A stretch of 64,000 nt of DNA from Bostrychus sinensis. Lineage: Eukaryota; Chordata; Actinopteri; Gobiiformes; Eleotridae. This document shows, piece by piece, positions 10,184 to 22,698 of this stretch (position 1 is its first letter; each line of letters begins with the position of its first letter). The position numbers were made by a program, and so were the translations under genes. The stretch spans positions 17,256,903 through 17,320,902 of the forward strand of contig CM036243.1 in NCBI GenBank assembly GCA_020698575.1. The letters run 5' to 3'. A model generated the notes under the pieces. It had not been told where the DNA came from. It ran no database searches and saw only the letters and a list, made by a program, of their open reading frames with translations.

Positions 10184-12950
10184 TGGTAGAGCATAGACAT
10201 CAACAAATTGAGAATAAAAAAAAAAACAGCTGAAAATGTGACTTGCACAAACACTATTAGGCTTGTGCAATCCTTCATACAATTATTTATATTAATTGTG
10301 ATGACTCTGGTGATTATGTTATTTAATAATAATAATGATTTATGAGATAGTGAATTTAGGTTAAAATACTCAATGTGTGACTAAATCTGTTATATGAGTT
10401 TCACATTGACATGAACTATTAAAATAGATTCAGTTTTCTACCAAATTATGTTTTTAGTTGCACCTGGGAAGCAAATAGAAGTAAGGTTTAAAAAAAATAA
10501 GTGACCGTTAATTAAATAAGCAAAACACTACAAATGAAAAACAGCTTGGAAAATACTGAGTTACAAAAGAACTAAATCTGAAAGTTAAAAATGTGCTGTT
10601 TCCATTGACTACCTACGTGAATAAACTCCACTTACACAGGGGAATGGTAGTGTAGAATAAAACATATGCACAGGAATAAGCAGAAAAACATTTTAGACTG
10701 CTTTCCAACTGCCACAAAGTTTGGACTGTATGCTGTATACTCTAGGAACTATATACTGTACTTTTACAGTACTTTTACGCCATGAAACAAAGGCTGCAAG
10801 AAAAACAACAGACCAAGCCAGACACTTTCTAATCAAATGTATCAAAATGTGGATAAATAATTGAAATGGACTGCCTTTCTAATCTAACACTGTTTCCCAG
10901 AAAAATATCTCTTGCACAATCAATAAAAATCTTAGAGCAGTCGCTTGAGTGGACATTTTACTGACTGGTGAATATAGACATAACTACACTGTATATACAA
11001 GCACAACATAAACATAAAAGCCCCTAAAAACATCAAATACTCTACAAAACTGAAACACATTTCATCTTTACTTCATTCACAGTATACTAAACGTTCTGTT
11101 CTGTCTAGCATTATGGAAGTAATGCAGACTTGTGGATTACTTGGATAATTTGTCTCTTCCATAAAGTTAGTGTGAACAGGCTATGGAGATAATGACTTCA
11201 CACACACTGTCCACACGTCACTTCATTTTGCTGCCATTTGCTTAGAGCTTCCACATGCTAACAGATACTACACAACTTGACAACAATTACTGCCCCATAA
11301 CATGGCTATAAAAGAGCCCAAATTAGCCATAAAGGTACCATAGTATAAGATGTTTCTTTCATAACCCTTAAAAAATTCCCCAGTGCAATTAACGATGCAT
11401 TTAATAGCCTTGTAAAAGATATTAAATTGAAACACCCATATTGGGAAAAATTAAGCAAAAGGAGTGAAAACATAAAAGGTATTTTGAGCAAATAACAATA
11501 GGAAATGGAAGAAGGGTTACGCTCTGTGGCACTTGACATAAGACAGAACTGAGTTACTGTATCTCACTAAAGGATAAAAAGCTGTTAGTCTGGCCTGTAC
11601 GCCATCTCCCTTTTCAATCTCTTCCTCCCGGATCACGTCTGAAATTGCAGCACTGCCGGCCTGGATTCTGCTTTATTAGCTCCCTGACGTGGTTATGCAC
11701 AGACATACAGTAGGGCTATTTAGAAATGGACAAATGGAATGAAGCGGAATGGATACTGAAGAGGAGGGATAAAAGACGGTCTGCAGAGGAACGCCGAGCA
11801 GGATGGAGGAAGTAATAGAAGAGTGATTGACGAAGGAAAGGGAGTAAAGAGCAGTCTGTCTATGTGCCTCTATATGTGTGGGGTAAAACAGACGCATCAC
11901 ATCCCAGTACCACAACACTGCACTTATAAAGAAATGACCGATCTTCCTCACTTTTTTTCCCCTCTCCCACACATATAGTCTCTCACAAACACAGCAGCAG
12001 TCTGCAGTCCCTGAATGTGCTTCTGTCAATGTGGATCAGGCTGTCAAACCAGCCACAGGTAAAATAATGTTGTTTTCTCTGCTGGGAATCAGCTTTGAAA
12101 TGTGCTCAATTATTAATATTTGGCTGGAAGATGTCACTCTCTCACTCTGACATTCCTTCAGAGCATGCCAAGTGTCATTTTTACACAATAACATATTATA
12201 TACAGTATATAGTGGATAAATAATGTATAGCTATCTGTTCAGGAAGTATTTTCTGTCAATCATGGTGCACTGTGTGACCACCTAACATCATGTAAGGATT
12301 TCAAGCATAATTTTAATCAATATACAGTCAAATATAATAAAAAAGTAAAATTGTTTTAAATGTTTATTTCATTGTGAAATGTATATATTATATAGATTCA
12401 TTACACACAGTAAAATATATCAAGCAATCACATTTTAATTGGAATCATGGTTTAGAGTCAGCGAAACCCACAATTCTGTATCTCATTAATCACTGTAATA
12501 ACCACAATAACAATGTACAGTGTCAGTGAACATTTCTACCATATTTTAAATACTTAATGTGGAACTGTACATAACATCATAGTTTGATCCATAACATATG
12601 TTAAAGGGTTTTTATAGAAAGGTGTAGTCACATGCAAAACAAAAAAACAGTGCTCCTGACACCTTCAACACAATACAGCAACTGCATCCAATCCGCACAA
12701 AACCTGTCAAAACTAGTGTGCACAGAAAAGTGTCATTTCCAAACGACGAGTGAATACTTTTGAGAATGTTTCATGCCAGCTCTAGCACTCCTTATTTTCA
12801 ATACAACACATTGACTGAAGTAGAAACATACTGAAGCTGCCAGTACTGACACTATATGTTCTTATACACACACATTGCAAACATTATGCTACTCAGTTCC
12901 TAGCCGCCTTCTGTTTTTGAGCTTCGCTATCCCTTCTTATCCTCCCCCCA

Positions 12951-12964
12951 GTAACCATGGCAAC
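12951..12964. promoter_or_regulatory. RFX-type X-box motif
   Basis: GTAACCATGGCAAC is a full match to the imperfect palindrome bound by RFX factors (GTNRCC, two bases, RGYAAC). It lies in the large intron in a C-rich stretch. RFX factors act in neurons and ciliated cells; a role here is inference only. Confidence 0.4.
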
Positions 12965-13438
12965 CCCTCTGTCGTCCGATTCCAGGACACACTCCGATGT
13001 ATTCCTCCATGTTGCACAAGGCAACCTTCCTGCTCTCTCGGTCCTGTTACATCTCTGTCGTTATGTCTCTAAGTAAATCCGCTTTCATCAAACATAAGAC
13101 CACCAACTCAAAATCTGCCTGGAAGCAAAACTGTAGTAGGGCTTTACACAAGTGAGCTGTCTCCAGTTGGTTTGAGCAAAGCAAAGTGAGCATGTGAGAC
13201 AAACATTGAGATGACAGTGTCCCACAGGATTTACTCACCTCGTGATGAGTAAAATGCAAACTGTGCATAAATGTAAAAACATTTGGAAGGGGGAGGGAGA
13301 CCATCTCTATGTCTGATTTTGGACTGACTGATTTTGGCTGAGATCTCTATCCCAACATGTCGGATCTACTCAGTCACATGCGAGCATCACATGGTTGGGT
13401 GTGTCAGAATGTTTATGTTTAGGCCAGATGTGTCTAGA

Positions 13439-13475
13439 CCAGAGGTTCTCAAACTGTGGTGCAGGTATCGCTGGC
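13439..13475 (+). mobile_element. Single hAT-type end
   Basis: CCAGAGGTTCTCAAACTGTG resembles the CAGTGGTTCTCAA end of fish hAT elements; I could not find the matching right end, so this is a fragment. Confidence 0.5.
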
Positions 13476-14319
13476 AGTACAGAGGCTCTTCTTAATCAGG
13501 GGGTCTCCAGGTTAAAACAGGTTGGCTAAGCTCATGTTTCAATGTTTCAGTAGTACTTCTATTCTTTCTTGTTGTCCTGTTCTAGTTGGGGGGAGAATTT
13601 AGGGTGAAAATAATGTTTTTTGGGGGGGTTCTGGGTTAATCACAATTTATTCTTTGGTTTAGACCTGGGTGAGTTATAATTTGGGCCCACTTTAGACAGT
13701 TTAAAATGGTACAAATATTTTCTCAAGTGGCTCTTGGGGTCAAAAAGTTTGCCATGTAGCTTAGATGCTCGGTGAAGCATGATAACCAAGGTTAGCAGAA
13801 TTGTAGTGAAGAGAGAGAAATGGTCAGATGATGTTGACTTTGACATGTTGAAATACAGCATTTTTAAAACCAAAACACGGCAGTCACTTTTCATAAAGTG
13901 AGTTGTTAGATGCACAGCAGAGAAAAACATATCACGATGATGAGAGCGTGTTTATAGCTGTCACATATTTCAAGTCAACCTTTTCAGAATGTGTCCATCT
14001 GCATCTGCTGTACCTTGATGCGCATCTATCAATGTGTGGGTCTCTGGATGTGTGCATATGCAATGCAAGTGTACGGCTCCTAATTACGGCAATGAGCAAG
14101 GGTGACAGTTGGGCCCCCAGGGTGCCGTGGGGCATCTCCTATCCGTAACTGTGGTGACTCTACCAGGCTGGCACACACACAACGTTTGCAGATATGACCT
14201 CGTTCGATGGAAAGCTGGACAAGTAACAGAAGTGAAGAGAAGTGCATGAACTGAAATAATGACAAATAATTTGCAGAATTGTTCATGGGGTCAGTCATTT
14301 ATTTATACTAAATAAACTA

Positions 14320-14320
<1 letters not shown>

Positions 14321-14370
<50 letters not shown>
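14321..14370. repeat. (TTA)n microsatellite
   Basis: About 50 bases of perfect TTA/ATT trinucleotide repeat. Confidence 0.98.
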
Positions 14371-14373
<3 letters not shown>

Positions 14374-14418
14374 TAACTAATGTATTTTTGCACAGATAGA
14401 GAAACATACATGAAAACC

Positions 14419-14660
14419 AGAGGTGGAAAAACAAAAGAAGAAAAGAAAACCACCAAAAAAGTAAAAGTAATTCAGTTTCCTTTGCGCTCCAACTGCAACT
14501 ACTTTTACTACTAATAGTACTACAAGTTCTGCTACCACTGCTACTAATGCTACTATTAATGCTATTACCACTCTGACTACTACTGCTCTTACTACCCACT
14601 TTGCACCCAAGGTCAATATACTGTACTTTTACTCATTTGAACATTTACTTGAATAAAAAT
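14419..14660. repeat. TAC-rich dispersed repeat, copy 2
   Basis: Begins CAGAGGTGGAAAAAC, a hAT-like end, and holds a run of imperfect TAC/ACT triplets between 14500 and 14600 followed by TGTACTTTTACTC. The serine- and valine-rich ORFs here are triplet-repeat artefacts. Confidence 0.6.
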
Positions 14661-15220
14661 AGCATTTCCAATAAAATTACAAATAAGAAATATAGGTTAA
14701 ATTATTCAGTCACACTTTACCTTTGTGCTGATGACAGGAAATGGAATGTATAAACCTGAACTTCATCTAGGCATGTATGATTTCTTAACACACAAATCAG
14801 CAGAGAATTTGAAATGAGAGCAGAGTCTTGTCAAAGTTTAAAAGCAAATGTACTCCTGAAGGAAAGGTCTTATTTCAACACTATTGAATTAATTTTTACC
14901 TGAAAATGAATAATTCAGAAAATCTCACAGTAGCATATGATAAACTGCCTTTCAAAAAGCAGTCAATTTTCTTTCAGTGGCATTATTGGAATAAGAACTT
15001 GAAATTGTGCTACTATGAAACATTCTCAGAAATCCCCTAATTTAGTCATTCTGCACAAATATACTGGCATAACTACTTTTGAAAATGCCACTTTATAGAT
15101 TTAAAAATGGGCCCTTTTTTTGCCTTTGACTTGTATGAATATTAATTAACACTGCTTGTTTGATATTAACCAGTATTTGTTACTGTCCAGCCAAGGGAGT
15201 ACTTGCCAGTGAACTCTATG

Positions 15221-15345
15221 CACCAGTCCCAAGCCCGGATAAATGGAGAGGGTTGGGTCAGGAAGGGCATCAGGTGTAAATACAAACTCAATATGAGAAT
15301 CACTGCATGCTAGGAGGAGGATAAATTGCTGTGATGATCCGAAAA
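15221..15345 (+). repeat. SINE tail-type fragment
   Basis: CACCAGTCCCAAGCCCGGAT, GGGTTGGGTCAGGAAGGGCA and ATCACTGCATGCTAGGAGG, then TGCTGTGATGATCC and AAAGG. This 3' module recurs at least nine times and resembles the conserved tail of fish tRNA-type SINEs. Confidence 0.72.
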
Positions 15346-15634
15346 GGAAAAAAAAAAGCCATTGGTTATGAAGTGTATTTCAGCAGATCTTTGCAAAGCT
15401 GCACCTATTGAGAGAATAAGTATAGGTTTGTCATACAATGTTCGCATAAAGTAATATTTTTAGCTAGCGAGTCAAGAGTTCTCGAGCCCTGCCATCTGTC
15501 CTCTGAATGTACGGTTCACATAGGGTTTACAGCATTTATTTCAGTCATTACCTACTTCACCTCATACATTTCTCCAGATGGAGTGGGCAGACATAGACAA
15601 AGAAAAACCAAACTAATGAAACATGAAGTGCAGG

Positions 15635-15637
<3 letters not shown>

Positions 15638-15669
<32 letters not shown>
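15638..15669. repeat. (GA)n microsatellite
   Basis: Perfect GA dinucleotide tract of about 32 bases. Confidence 0.98.
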
Positions 15670-15672
<3 letters not shown>

Positions 15673-16414
15673 TGTGCCAGACTGTGTGGCATAGTTCAGT
15701 TCTTTAACCAGAGCTGGGTTGCAGCACATGCCTGACTTTAGATTGCAGCGTATGATTCAAGTGCCTTCTATAATTCAGAGAGTCAAAGGAAAATAACTTC
15801 AGAGGTTTCTTTACAGTCTCATGCGTGAATGGTTCAAACAGCCACGTGCACGTTTGCTAACACGTACACCAATGCATTCACACACCCGCACGCTGGTCTG
15901 AGGGCTTTGAAGAGCAGAGCCACTTCTGAAAAGACAGGCTGCCAGAAAAAAAAAAGTTGTGCCAGGTTGGGAAGTGATGAGCAACACTCTGATTCTCTCA
16001 AAGTGTGAGTTCTCACAGAGAAAGGGTGTGTGCTGCCCGATGTATGAAGGAACATGTGTTCATAGCAGTGTGGGGTCACAAGATTTTGAGCCCACGTCAC
16101 TCTCAAGTTGGGTCCAAATTCAGCCATTAGCACTTGAAGGTCGAGTCCAAGTCACTAAGAAGAATGTCCAAGTTGAGTCTAAATAAACTGAAGGTGAGTC
16201 CAAGTCTTGTTTTTTAGCTGTTCATGGTTTGAGGAAGCTTATGAATATAATCTGTATTTTCAGATTAATTTAACAGTCAAAAGAATAACGAGGCTAAAAA
16301 CCTCTGTCTTAAAACAGTGTCACTTGCATACCTGCGTAAAACTTAGCAGGGGGCAAATGAGTTTATTCACAAGGTACAGATCACAAGAAAGGCAAAGGAA
16401 TTCTATACTCATTA

Positions 16415-16430
16415 CCCCCCCCCCCCCCCA

Positions 16431-16473
<43 letters not shown>

Positions 16474-16475
16474 AC
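16415..16475. repeat. C run followed by (CA)n microsatellite
   Basis: A run of 15 C at 16415-16429 leads into a CA array broken by single interruptions. Confidence 0.97.
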
Positions 16476-18544
16476 CGCCCACGCCCCCTCCATAGTGACA
16501 TGTAGATGGGATGTTGATGTGTAGCTTTTTTTTGTGATGCAGGGCTGTATTTTTGGACAAGATCCATCTCTCAATAACCTTGATAACAATTAAGCAAGAC
16601 TAGGCCAAAGCAAAGTCAATAGGATTCTGCCCCCAGCTTGGCATTTAAGCCAACAAAATCTTTTGTTTAAAAGGGAAAAAACTCAATGGAAAACTCAAAC
16701 AGATGGTGGGAGAGGAAGGAAAGTGAAAATGCTTGTGAGATGTTGGGGTGAGATGCAATTTGAGGAATGAGAAGTGGTGGAAAAAAATAGAACTGGAGTG
16801 ACAAAAACAGTGCAATCACAAGAGTGACAGATCGGAGAATAATAAATGAAGCATGATGTTATTTAACACTTTTCAAAAAGAGGGGAGCACAAGAGAGGCG
16901 GGCGAACAACTCTCTCGACTTGTCTTTCTTGTCAGAAGTGTTTTTTACTTTGTGTTGAGGGACTTGGAGCGAGATGGGAAAGGCAGAGAAATTGGGGAGA
17001 GAGAAAGGGCAAACAAGGTGACAAGGTGGCAAAGGCTGTACAGAGGTGTCAGGGGGAAAGTCTGTTTGAAGTCGAGAAGTAATTTTCTAACAGCAGATGA
17101 GGTGAAACTAGCAAAACAGTTGTGTGTACTGCCTACATAATCCTTAGCGTCCACCCTGGTCCAATTGGTGGAGTGCGTCTGAGAGAATGGGAAAGGTGGA
17201 GTGCACTGAAAGCCACTTGGCCCGTGAAGCACTCAAGTATCAGTAAGGCACAAAGGAGAGCATGGTCGAGAATCTTCATAGTGGCCATTAAGTCACTTTT
17301 GTGTGAGGAGGTAGCTATAACTTGCAGGCATCAGATGACTTTGTCTAGCAGCTGTCTATCTCTGTGCACGAAAAAACAACAAACCTGTTATATCTCTTAT
17401 TCCTAATGTCAGGCACTCTACAGGCACTTCATATTGAGGCCAACCAACCAAAGCATATGAAATGACTGGAAAAACATGAACATGTCAAATGTAAGATTGA
17501 GATAAAAAGGCAGGTTGCCTATATAGCTTATAGACCCTTTTGCTCTGATAGTGCCATAAACTAAGCAGACCACAACACATTTTCTATAGAGGAATTAGCC
17601 TTAGCCTCCAAATATTGCAAATTATGAGTTAACCAGATGATTTTGAGAACTGACATCCATCTGACTACATGCATGTAATGTCAGAGCTTGGTTCTGTATC
17701 AATGTTTAGCCATTTTACAAATGTTGTGTTCACGTTCTAGTACTTGATTATGTCAAAAACGCAGATGGAGGGCAGGGGCCAGTATTACTCTATTGGCCAG
17801 ACAATGAATGAAATATTCAAATTAAAAAATGCAAAATAAACCTGATTATTTTTAGTTAGGGGTTGGGTCCACAAACTTACTATATTAATATTGTGGCCCT
17901 GTGCACTGACAACATCCATTCCTGTGTGATAGAATAATATGACCACTTTTTAACACTAAAGTGAAAAAATTATTTCACTTCAGGTAATTTGTGTTGACAG
18001 AGAAGACTTTGTACTACAAGCCAGTCTTTGTTTCATGTGGATAGGCCCAGTAATTGTGGAGATATTAACAATAAGTCAGGTTAATAACTCTGCATATTGA
18101 CACTTAAGCAGCATATTCTGCAGTAGATTTCTTACCTGCCTCCAGCTCAGTATCACAGCGCAGGCCCTTTATAATGTTGTGATGTCACATGAATGCACAT
18201 TTCTACATTTCTATGTTATGCTGTAACAAAAGAATGGCTATTGATTGCAAGGAAATGTTTGTCTCTGAGTTACCAGTTCTACCTCAAAACACTGTTTGCA
18301 CATTAGATTACATTCATCTTGACCAGAATTTTGACTGAACATGCTTTATTTGACATATTCACAGTAATCTGTGTCTTGGAAGTGGACAAAATGCATGCAT
18401 GTAGATACATTTCATGAGCAGTGGCACACATTGATCTATGTTGCCCCATGTGTTTGTGAAGGGCAAGTGTCTCAATGTAGCAGCTTGAGCAATTGTGAGT
18501 GCCTAATAATCCTTGACAGGTTAGGACTATGAAATTGAACACTT

Positions 18545-18756
18545 CAAAATTTCTTGGCTACCTGGAATGCTACTTGAGTCTGAAGATTTACCCAGGTGCT
18601 CTTCAGGTTGGGGATCACGTAGGATACTAACAGAGACTGAGGCACTCAATGGGATTTCAAAGGTATTTAAAAAGCCTTTATTTCATGCGCTGTATTAAGT
18701 TTAAAAATACCAACGCGAGGCTGAAACGCGTTGGTATTTTTACCAATTTTTAGTAA
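18545..18756. mobile_element. Short retroposon-like insertion with 14-bp target duplication
   Basis: A 212-bp segment is flanked by the direct repeat GAAATTGAACACTT at 18531-18544 and 18757-18770. A long, variable-length duplication points to target-primed or otherwise staggered insertion rather than a hAT or Tc1 event. The right part contains a perfect 15-bp hairpin. The GAAACGCGTTGG motif resembles sequence I associate with Penelope-like or related elements of fishes and amphibians, but that assignment is tentative. Confidence 0.6.
18703..18741. repeat. Perfect 15-bp hairpin, 9-base loop
   Basis: AAAAATACCAACGCG (18703-18717) is the exact reverse complement of CGCGTTGGTATTTTT (18727-18741), separated by AGGCTGAAA. 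The arms are GC-rich at the loop side. It lies inside the 212-bp retroposon-like insertion. Confidence 0.95.
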
Positions 18757-20711
18757 GAAATTGAACACTTTACAGGATATAAGTATTCTTTATAATGTAA
18801 GATTTATGATAGTGTTATATAAATATGCATAAACCTATGTACATTCGTAATAAAACTTTATCATTAAATATCTTGGAAACATTAGCCAACCAGCAAATTT
18901 ATCATTTGTTTTCCAGTTCATCTTTTCAAAGTATGTAAGATTTAACAAATTTAATCTCTGAAGCAGGTAATTTCCCAAAATTTGTAAACCAGTGAAATCT
19001 GAGTTTATGATGCTACTAATGTCACCAAACTGCTACTGCATCTTTTATGCTCTTGAAGGGTATATATAGGAAAACACAATGAATACTCCATTTGATGTTA
19101 CAAACCTGATAAAAACAGATTGAGTCATTGAGCTGAGGCTGTTGTGTATTGCTAAAACAGATTAAGCATAACTTTCATGGCCACGGCTTTGTTTCCTCTT
19201 CCACCCAGTGTATCCCAATGGGGAGATAATCTGGGAAATGCAGCGATATCGGCTCCTCTCTAGGTTGCCTGAGAAGCCTTGTGAGACCCTCTTGAGATGT
19301 GAACCTTTGATATCAAGACCAATTATGTGGTATGGTGTGGGCCCATACACACGCATACCTCTGCCCAATCACACATAAACATGAACAGCCTTGGAGAGAG
19401 TAGTGAGAGGGAACCAAAGAGAATGTGATACTGAGGAAACACTGGGCAGGCGGAACATGCTCTGATTTTATCTACTGGTCTTGAAAGGCAGTGACGATAC
19501 AGACACAGAGGGAATAAGAGAGTGTAGCGCAGACAGGCTGAAACGGACTGGAGAAGCAAGGATCAGACAAGAACACACACCTACTGCAGGCTATGAAATG
19601 GCCCTGGTGCAAGTTACACACTGTATATACAGATGACACTGCCACACTGCATCATGCTTGAAATCAGCAAGTTTGTCCCAGGCATTTTTCTGTTGCGATC
19701 AGTGCAGTAGAATATAGAAATAGACCAAGACTTTCCTGCTTGAATAAAGGTTAAATAAGCATAATAATAGACCTAACAACAGTGGCAACCAATCTGTTAT
19801 TGTATTATATAAAGTATTATAATCAAGAAGCACTTACAGGCTAGAGACCACAGACCTCTTCCAAGGCATCTCATTTACAATAGTAACGATACAGTACCAA
19901 TTATCAGCCACAATTATTTACATTACTAACCTTTTCTTAATATTTTAGCCAAATCTGACAATTACTTTATGAGTTATCAAAGGTTTGTCATGTTCCTTTT
20001 AAAACACAGTCCCTCCCCTATAAATATCTGGCAAACAATTGTTCCTGTTCTGAGTGGTCTCATCAGAGCATCCCTCCAGATTAAAACTGGCCTCTGGCTC
20101 TGCTAATTGGGGTTTAAAGCCTGCTGTAGCCCCTGGGCAGTGTATACTGCGTGTGGCCCACTGCGTGCATCTGTATATGTATAAATTATAGATGGCCTTC
20201 GCTGGAAGGAACTGTGGACCATAGAAGCTGCAGCTGGCAGAGAGAGAAGAGAGACCTAAACAGGTCTAAGTCAGGTCACAGGCACACATGAGGCAGACAG
20301 GTGTGGTGACAGAGGAGTCTGGGAGACCAACAGATGACACAGATCCTAATGGAATAACAGGGAAGAGCACTCAGTCGGTCTAACACTTTATCTGAAAAAT
20401 TTAGTTACTAATGCTGACTTTAATGAATTATTTAGACCAAGACTGCCTCATTAGATCAAGCAATGACTTCCACTCATTTCTACTTTTGATGACCTTATTA
20501 TTTTTGATTCTTAATAGCATACCTGAAGTTTTACAGTTTTTAAAACACAACCCAGTACTTTTTGACAACCATCTGCATTTATGGCCTCTCTGGTCCTGAT
20601 GCAAAATACCATACCGTACAATAAATGGTGTAAAAAAATTTTTACTGCATTCAAAAAGACATTTTTGGGCACAGTGTAAATGATGCACAAAACTTGACTT
20701 TTGCATTTTAA

Positions 20712-21062
20712 AGGCAACCTATTCTGCTAAATCAACTTTTTTGACCTTTTAACCATGTTATAATGTTGTTTACACCTCAAAAACATCCCTGGAGTAGTAT
20801 TTTGTTTCATTCACACATGTTTGAGAAATCCTGTTTCTAAAGCTCATATACCATCACCAGACTCGTTCTGATCAGCGCTTAAATTGCCGTCACTACAATG
20901 CAGTGAGCTCATTTATCTATCTGTCAGCGTCATGTAGCTAATAGCTGTGCTAATTAGCCATTTTATGAGAATAAATTATATACATATCCATTATTTTAAG
21001 TTGTAAAACGTGAAATACAAATGCAAATGTGTCCAAAGCCTGAAAAAAGAATAATGTCCCCT
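20712..21062. mobile_element. MITE with TTAA flanks
   Basis: A 351-bp element with ends AGGCAACCTATT and AATAATGTCCCCT, whose reverse complement is AGGGGACATTATT. TTAA lies at both borders (20708-20711 and 21063-21066). TTAA target duplications are typical of piggyBac- and Kolobok-type elements. A second copy in opposite orientation ends at 44298. Confidence 0.75.
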
Positions 21063-21234
21063 TTAAGCCTTTTTAATTGTTATCTGTGTAAATATGAATA
21101 ATTCTACATTCATTTTCTATACTCTGAGTAAAAATTATAAACAAGATTATTATTATTATTTTTCCTACCCGATTATTCTTTAACTGTTGCAAAGAGTTTT
21201 ATATCAGCTTCTCACTCTATGGGCAATTTCCTAC

Positions 21235-21448
21235 CTGAGTGACATGATCTTGTAGGCATCAGGCAGGTAGCATCTGGTGTTTTCCATTTGGGCGGGGTCC
21301 GAGTCACAGATCTTGTCGTCGGTGCGCCCATAGTTGGCGCTCTCAATCATGATGACGTCAGTGCCTGGGCAGCGCAGCTCAATGGGGTACGACTCACAGG
21401 ACAGTTCCCTCCGCACCACCGCCATGGGGATAGGGGCACGGGTGTGGG
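21235..21448 (-). CDS. adgrl3: Latrophilin-3, coding exon 2 (lectin domain, first part)
   Basis: The exon encodes residues 19 to 89 and the first two bases of Arg90 (214 bases; acceptor CAG ending at 21449, donor GTAGG from 21234). It holds the short mature N-terminus (AHTRAPIPMAV) and the first half of the SUEL/rhamnose-binding-type lectin domain. Cysteines are at 36, 45, 66 and 78, and the domain's hallmark ANYGRTD is at residues 56-62. The RAPIPMAVVRRELSCESYPI stretch and the DKICDSDPAQMEN stretch match latrophilin-3 rather than latrophilins 1 or 2, as I remember those families. In mammals this domain binds teneurins across the synapse. One oddity: residue 89, just before the splice, is Leu (CTC) where I recall Gln in mammalian ADGRL3. 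There is no stop or frameshift. Family is near certain; the paralog call is strong. Confidence 0.97.
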
Positions 21449-21570
21449 CTGGACACACACATGGATAAAAGAATGGTCAGAGGAAAAAGGATAGACCTGT
21501 ATGATTATAGGTATATGCTACTATATGAGGCTTTATACAATATACAGGAGGAAAAGAATTGCATTACAAA

Positions 21571-21699
21571 ACACTCGGGGACCTCCCCAAAGGCACTGGC
21601 CCTATTTCACAATGTTAATGATATAGTGCCCAGAGGTACACTTAAATCAGGAGTTTTCTAGTTGTGGGGTAAATGCTCTGTCCCTTAAGTGACAAATGC
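21571..21699 (-). repeat. tRNA-like module of the composite repeat (reverse)
   Basis: The plus strand shows CTCGGGGACCTCCCCAAAGG, CACTGGCCCTATTTCACAA and GGGGTAAATGCTCTGTCCC, the reverse complement of the consensus module. Confidence 0.66.
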
Positions 21700-21777
21700 T
21701 TTAGTCTGACACAACATTCATTCTCACAAGTTAAGTTACTTGATATTTTGTTTAGTGTGACTAGCCATTTTAACTAA

Positions 21778-21900
21778 CCAGTCCCAAGCCCAGATAATTG
21801 GGGAGGGCTGCATCAGGAAAGGCATTCCCAAATAAAAATGTGAATCACTGCACACTAGGAGGCAGCTAATTCGCTGTGGTGACTCCAGAGGGCAAAAGCT
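21778..21900 (+). repeat. SINE tail-type fragment
   Basis: CCAGTCCCAAGCCCAGATAA, GGGCTGCATCAGGAAAGGCA, AATCACTGCACACTAGGAGG and CGCTGTGGTGACTCC. Confidence 0.72.
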
Positions 21901-22695
21901 GAAAGAAAAGAATAAGTCATTTAAACCACTATATTCAATAAAGTGAACTTATCTGGAGCATTATCAAAACATTTGATGTTGCACATTTATAAAGAAACTA
22001 ACTTTACATTAACCTCAACAAAAAGTTTACATACATGCATCTGTCTAAAATATTTTAACACATAATGCTATTCTGCTTGCTTGTTTGATGAAAATTATTA
22101 ATGAGGCCGTTTGCATGATGGAAAACATGCCCTTGACTTAGCACCCTGTACGCTCCAAATCTGGCACTTTATACAAAGAAAGACAGCAGCAGCTTCTGCT
22201 CCGCAGATGAGACTTTCAGAGCCAAGAAATCCTGTTCCATCAAATTCCAACAACATCACACTCCACAACAAGAAAGGCAAATGAAAATAGCTTTCAAGAG
22301 AATACAAGTGTCCCTTTGGTAATGACTCACATCCAGTTTTAGGGAAACTTTGTCAAAGTAATCAGCTCTATTTTTAATACAAATACTCTAGTAGTATTGT
22401 CAAAATTCCTCTGTAATTATCAGTCCTACATTTATATTTGGTTTCATAATTACACAAAATCATTTCACTGAATTCTTTAAAGAGCCTTTAACACTTTAAA
22501 TACACACTATAAAGTCAAAGCATTTATTTATTTACAAAGCATTACTCCATCATTAACAGTCACCACTGAGATATAAACATTGTTATCAATGTTTAATTCT
22601 TCAATAATAAGCTCATGTAAGTCAATGCAAAAGTGTAAACATCAAAGTATAAACTTCACTATGTTGGTAAAACTCTAAAACTATATTTGGAAAAT

Positions 22696-22698
<3 letters not shown>

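Larger units (their letters stand above)
3465..21234 (-). other. adgrl3: 17.8-kb intron between the two lectin exons
   Basis: Phase-2 intron, 17770 bp, with GT at 21234-21233 and AG at 3466-3465. No coding exon was recognised on either strand. It contains the repeats and candidate regulatory sites listed separately. In stretches such as 5350-6700, 10200-12900, 14700-15200, 16500-18500 and 18800-20700 I see only unique-looking AT-rich sequence with simple repeats. Confidence 0.85.

Noticed and set aside
11306..11539. Minus-strand 77-codon ORF, and a plus-strand frame over about 11361-11490 reading LKKFPSAINDAFNSLVKD
   Set aside because: The plus-strand frame looks faintly protein-like but is Lys/Asn-rich as expected from AT-rich DNA, has no good splice sites and matches no family I know.
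14369..14616. Ser-rich and Val-rich minus-strand ORFs
   Set aside because: They are translations of the imperfect TAC triplet repeat in two frames.
16207..16589. HTHT- and VCVC-rich ORFs
   Set aside because: They are translations of the CA microsatellite; the same applies at 36467-36798 and 51291-51711.
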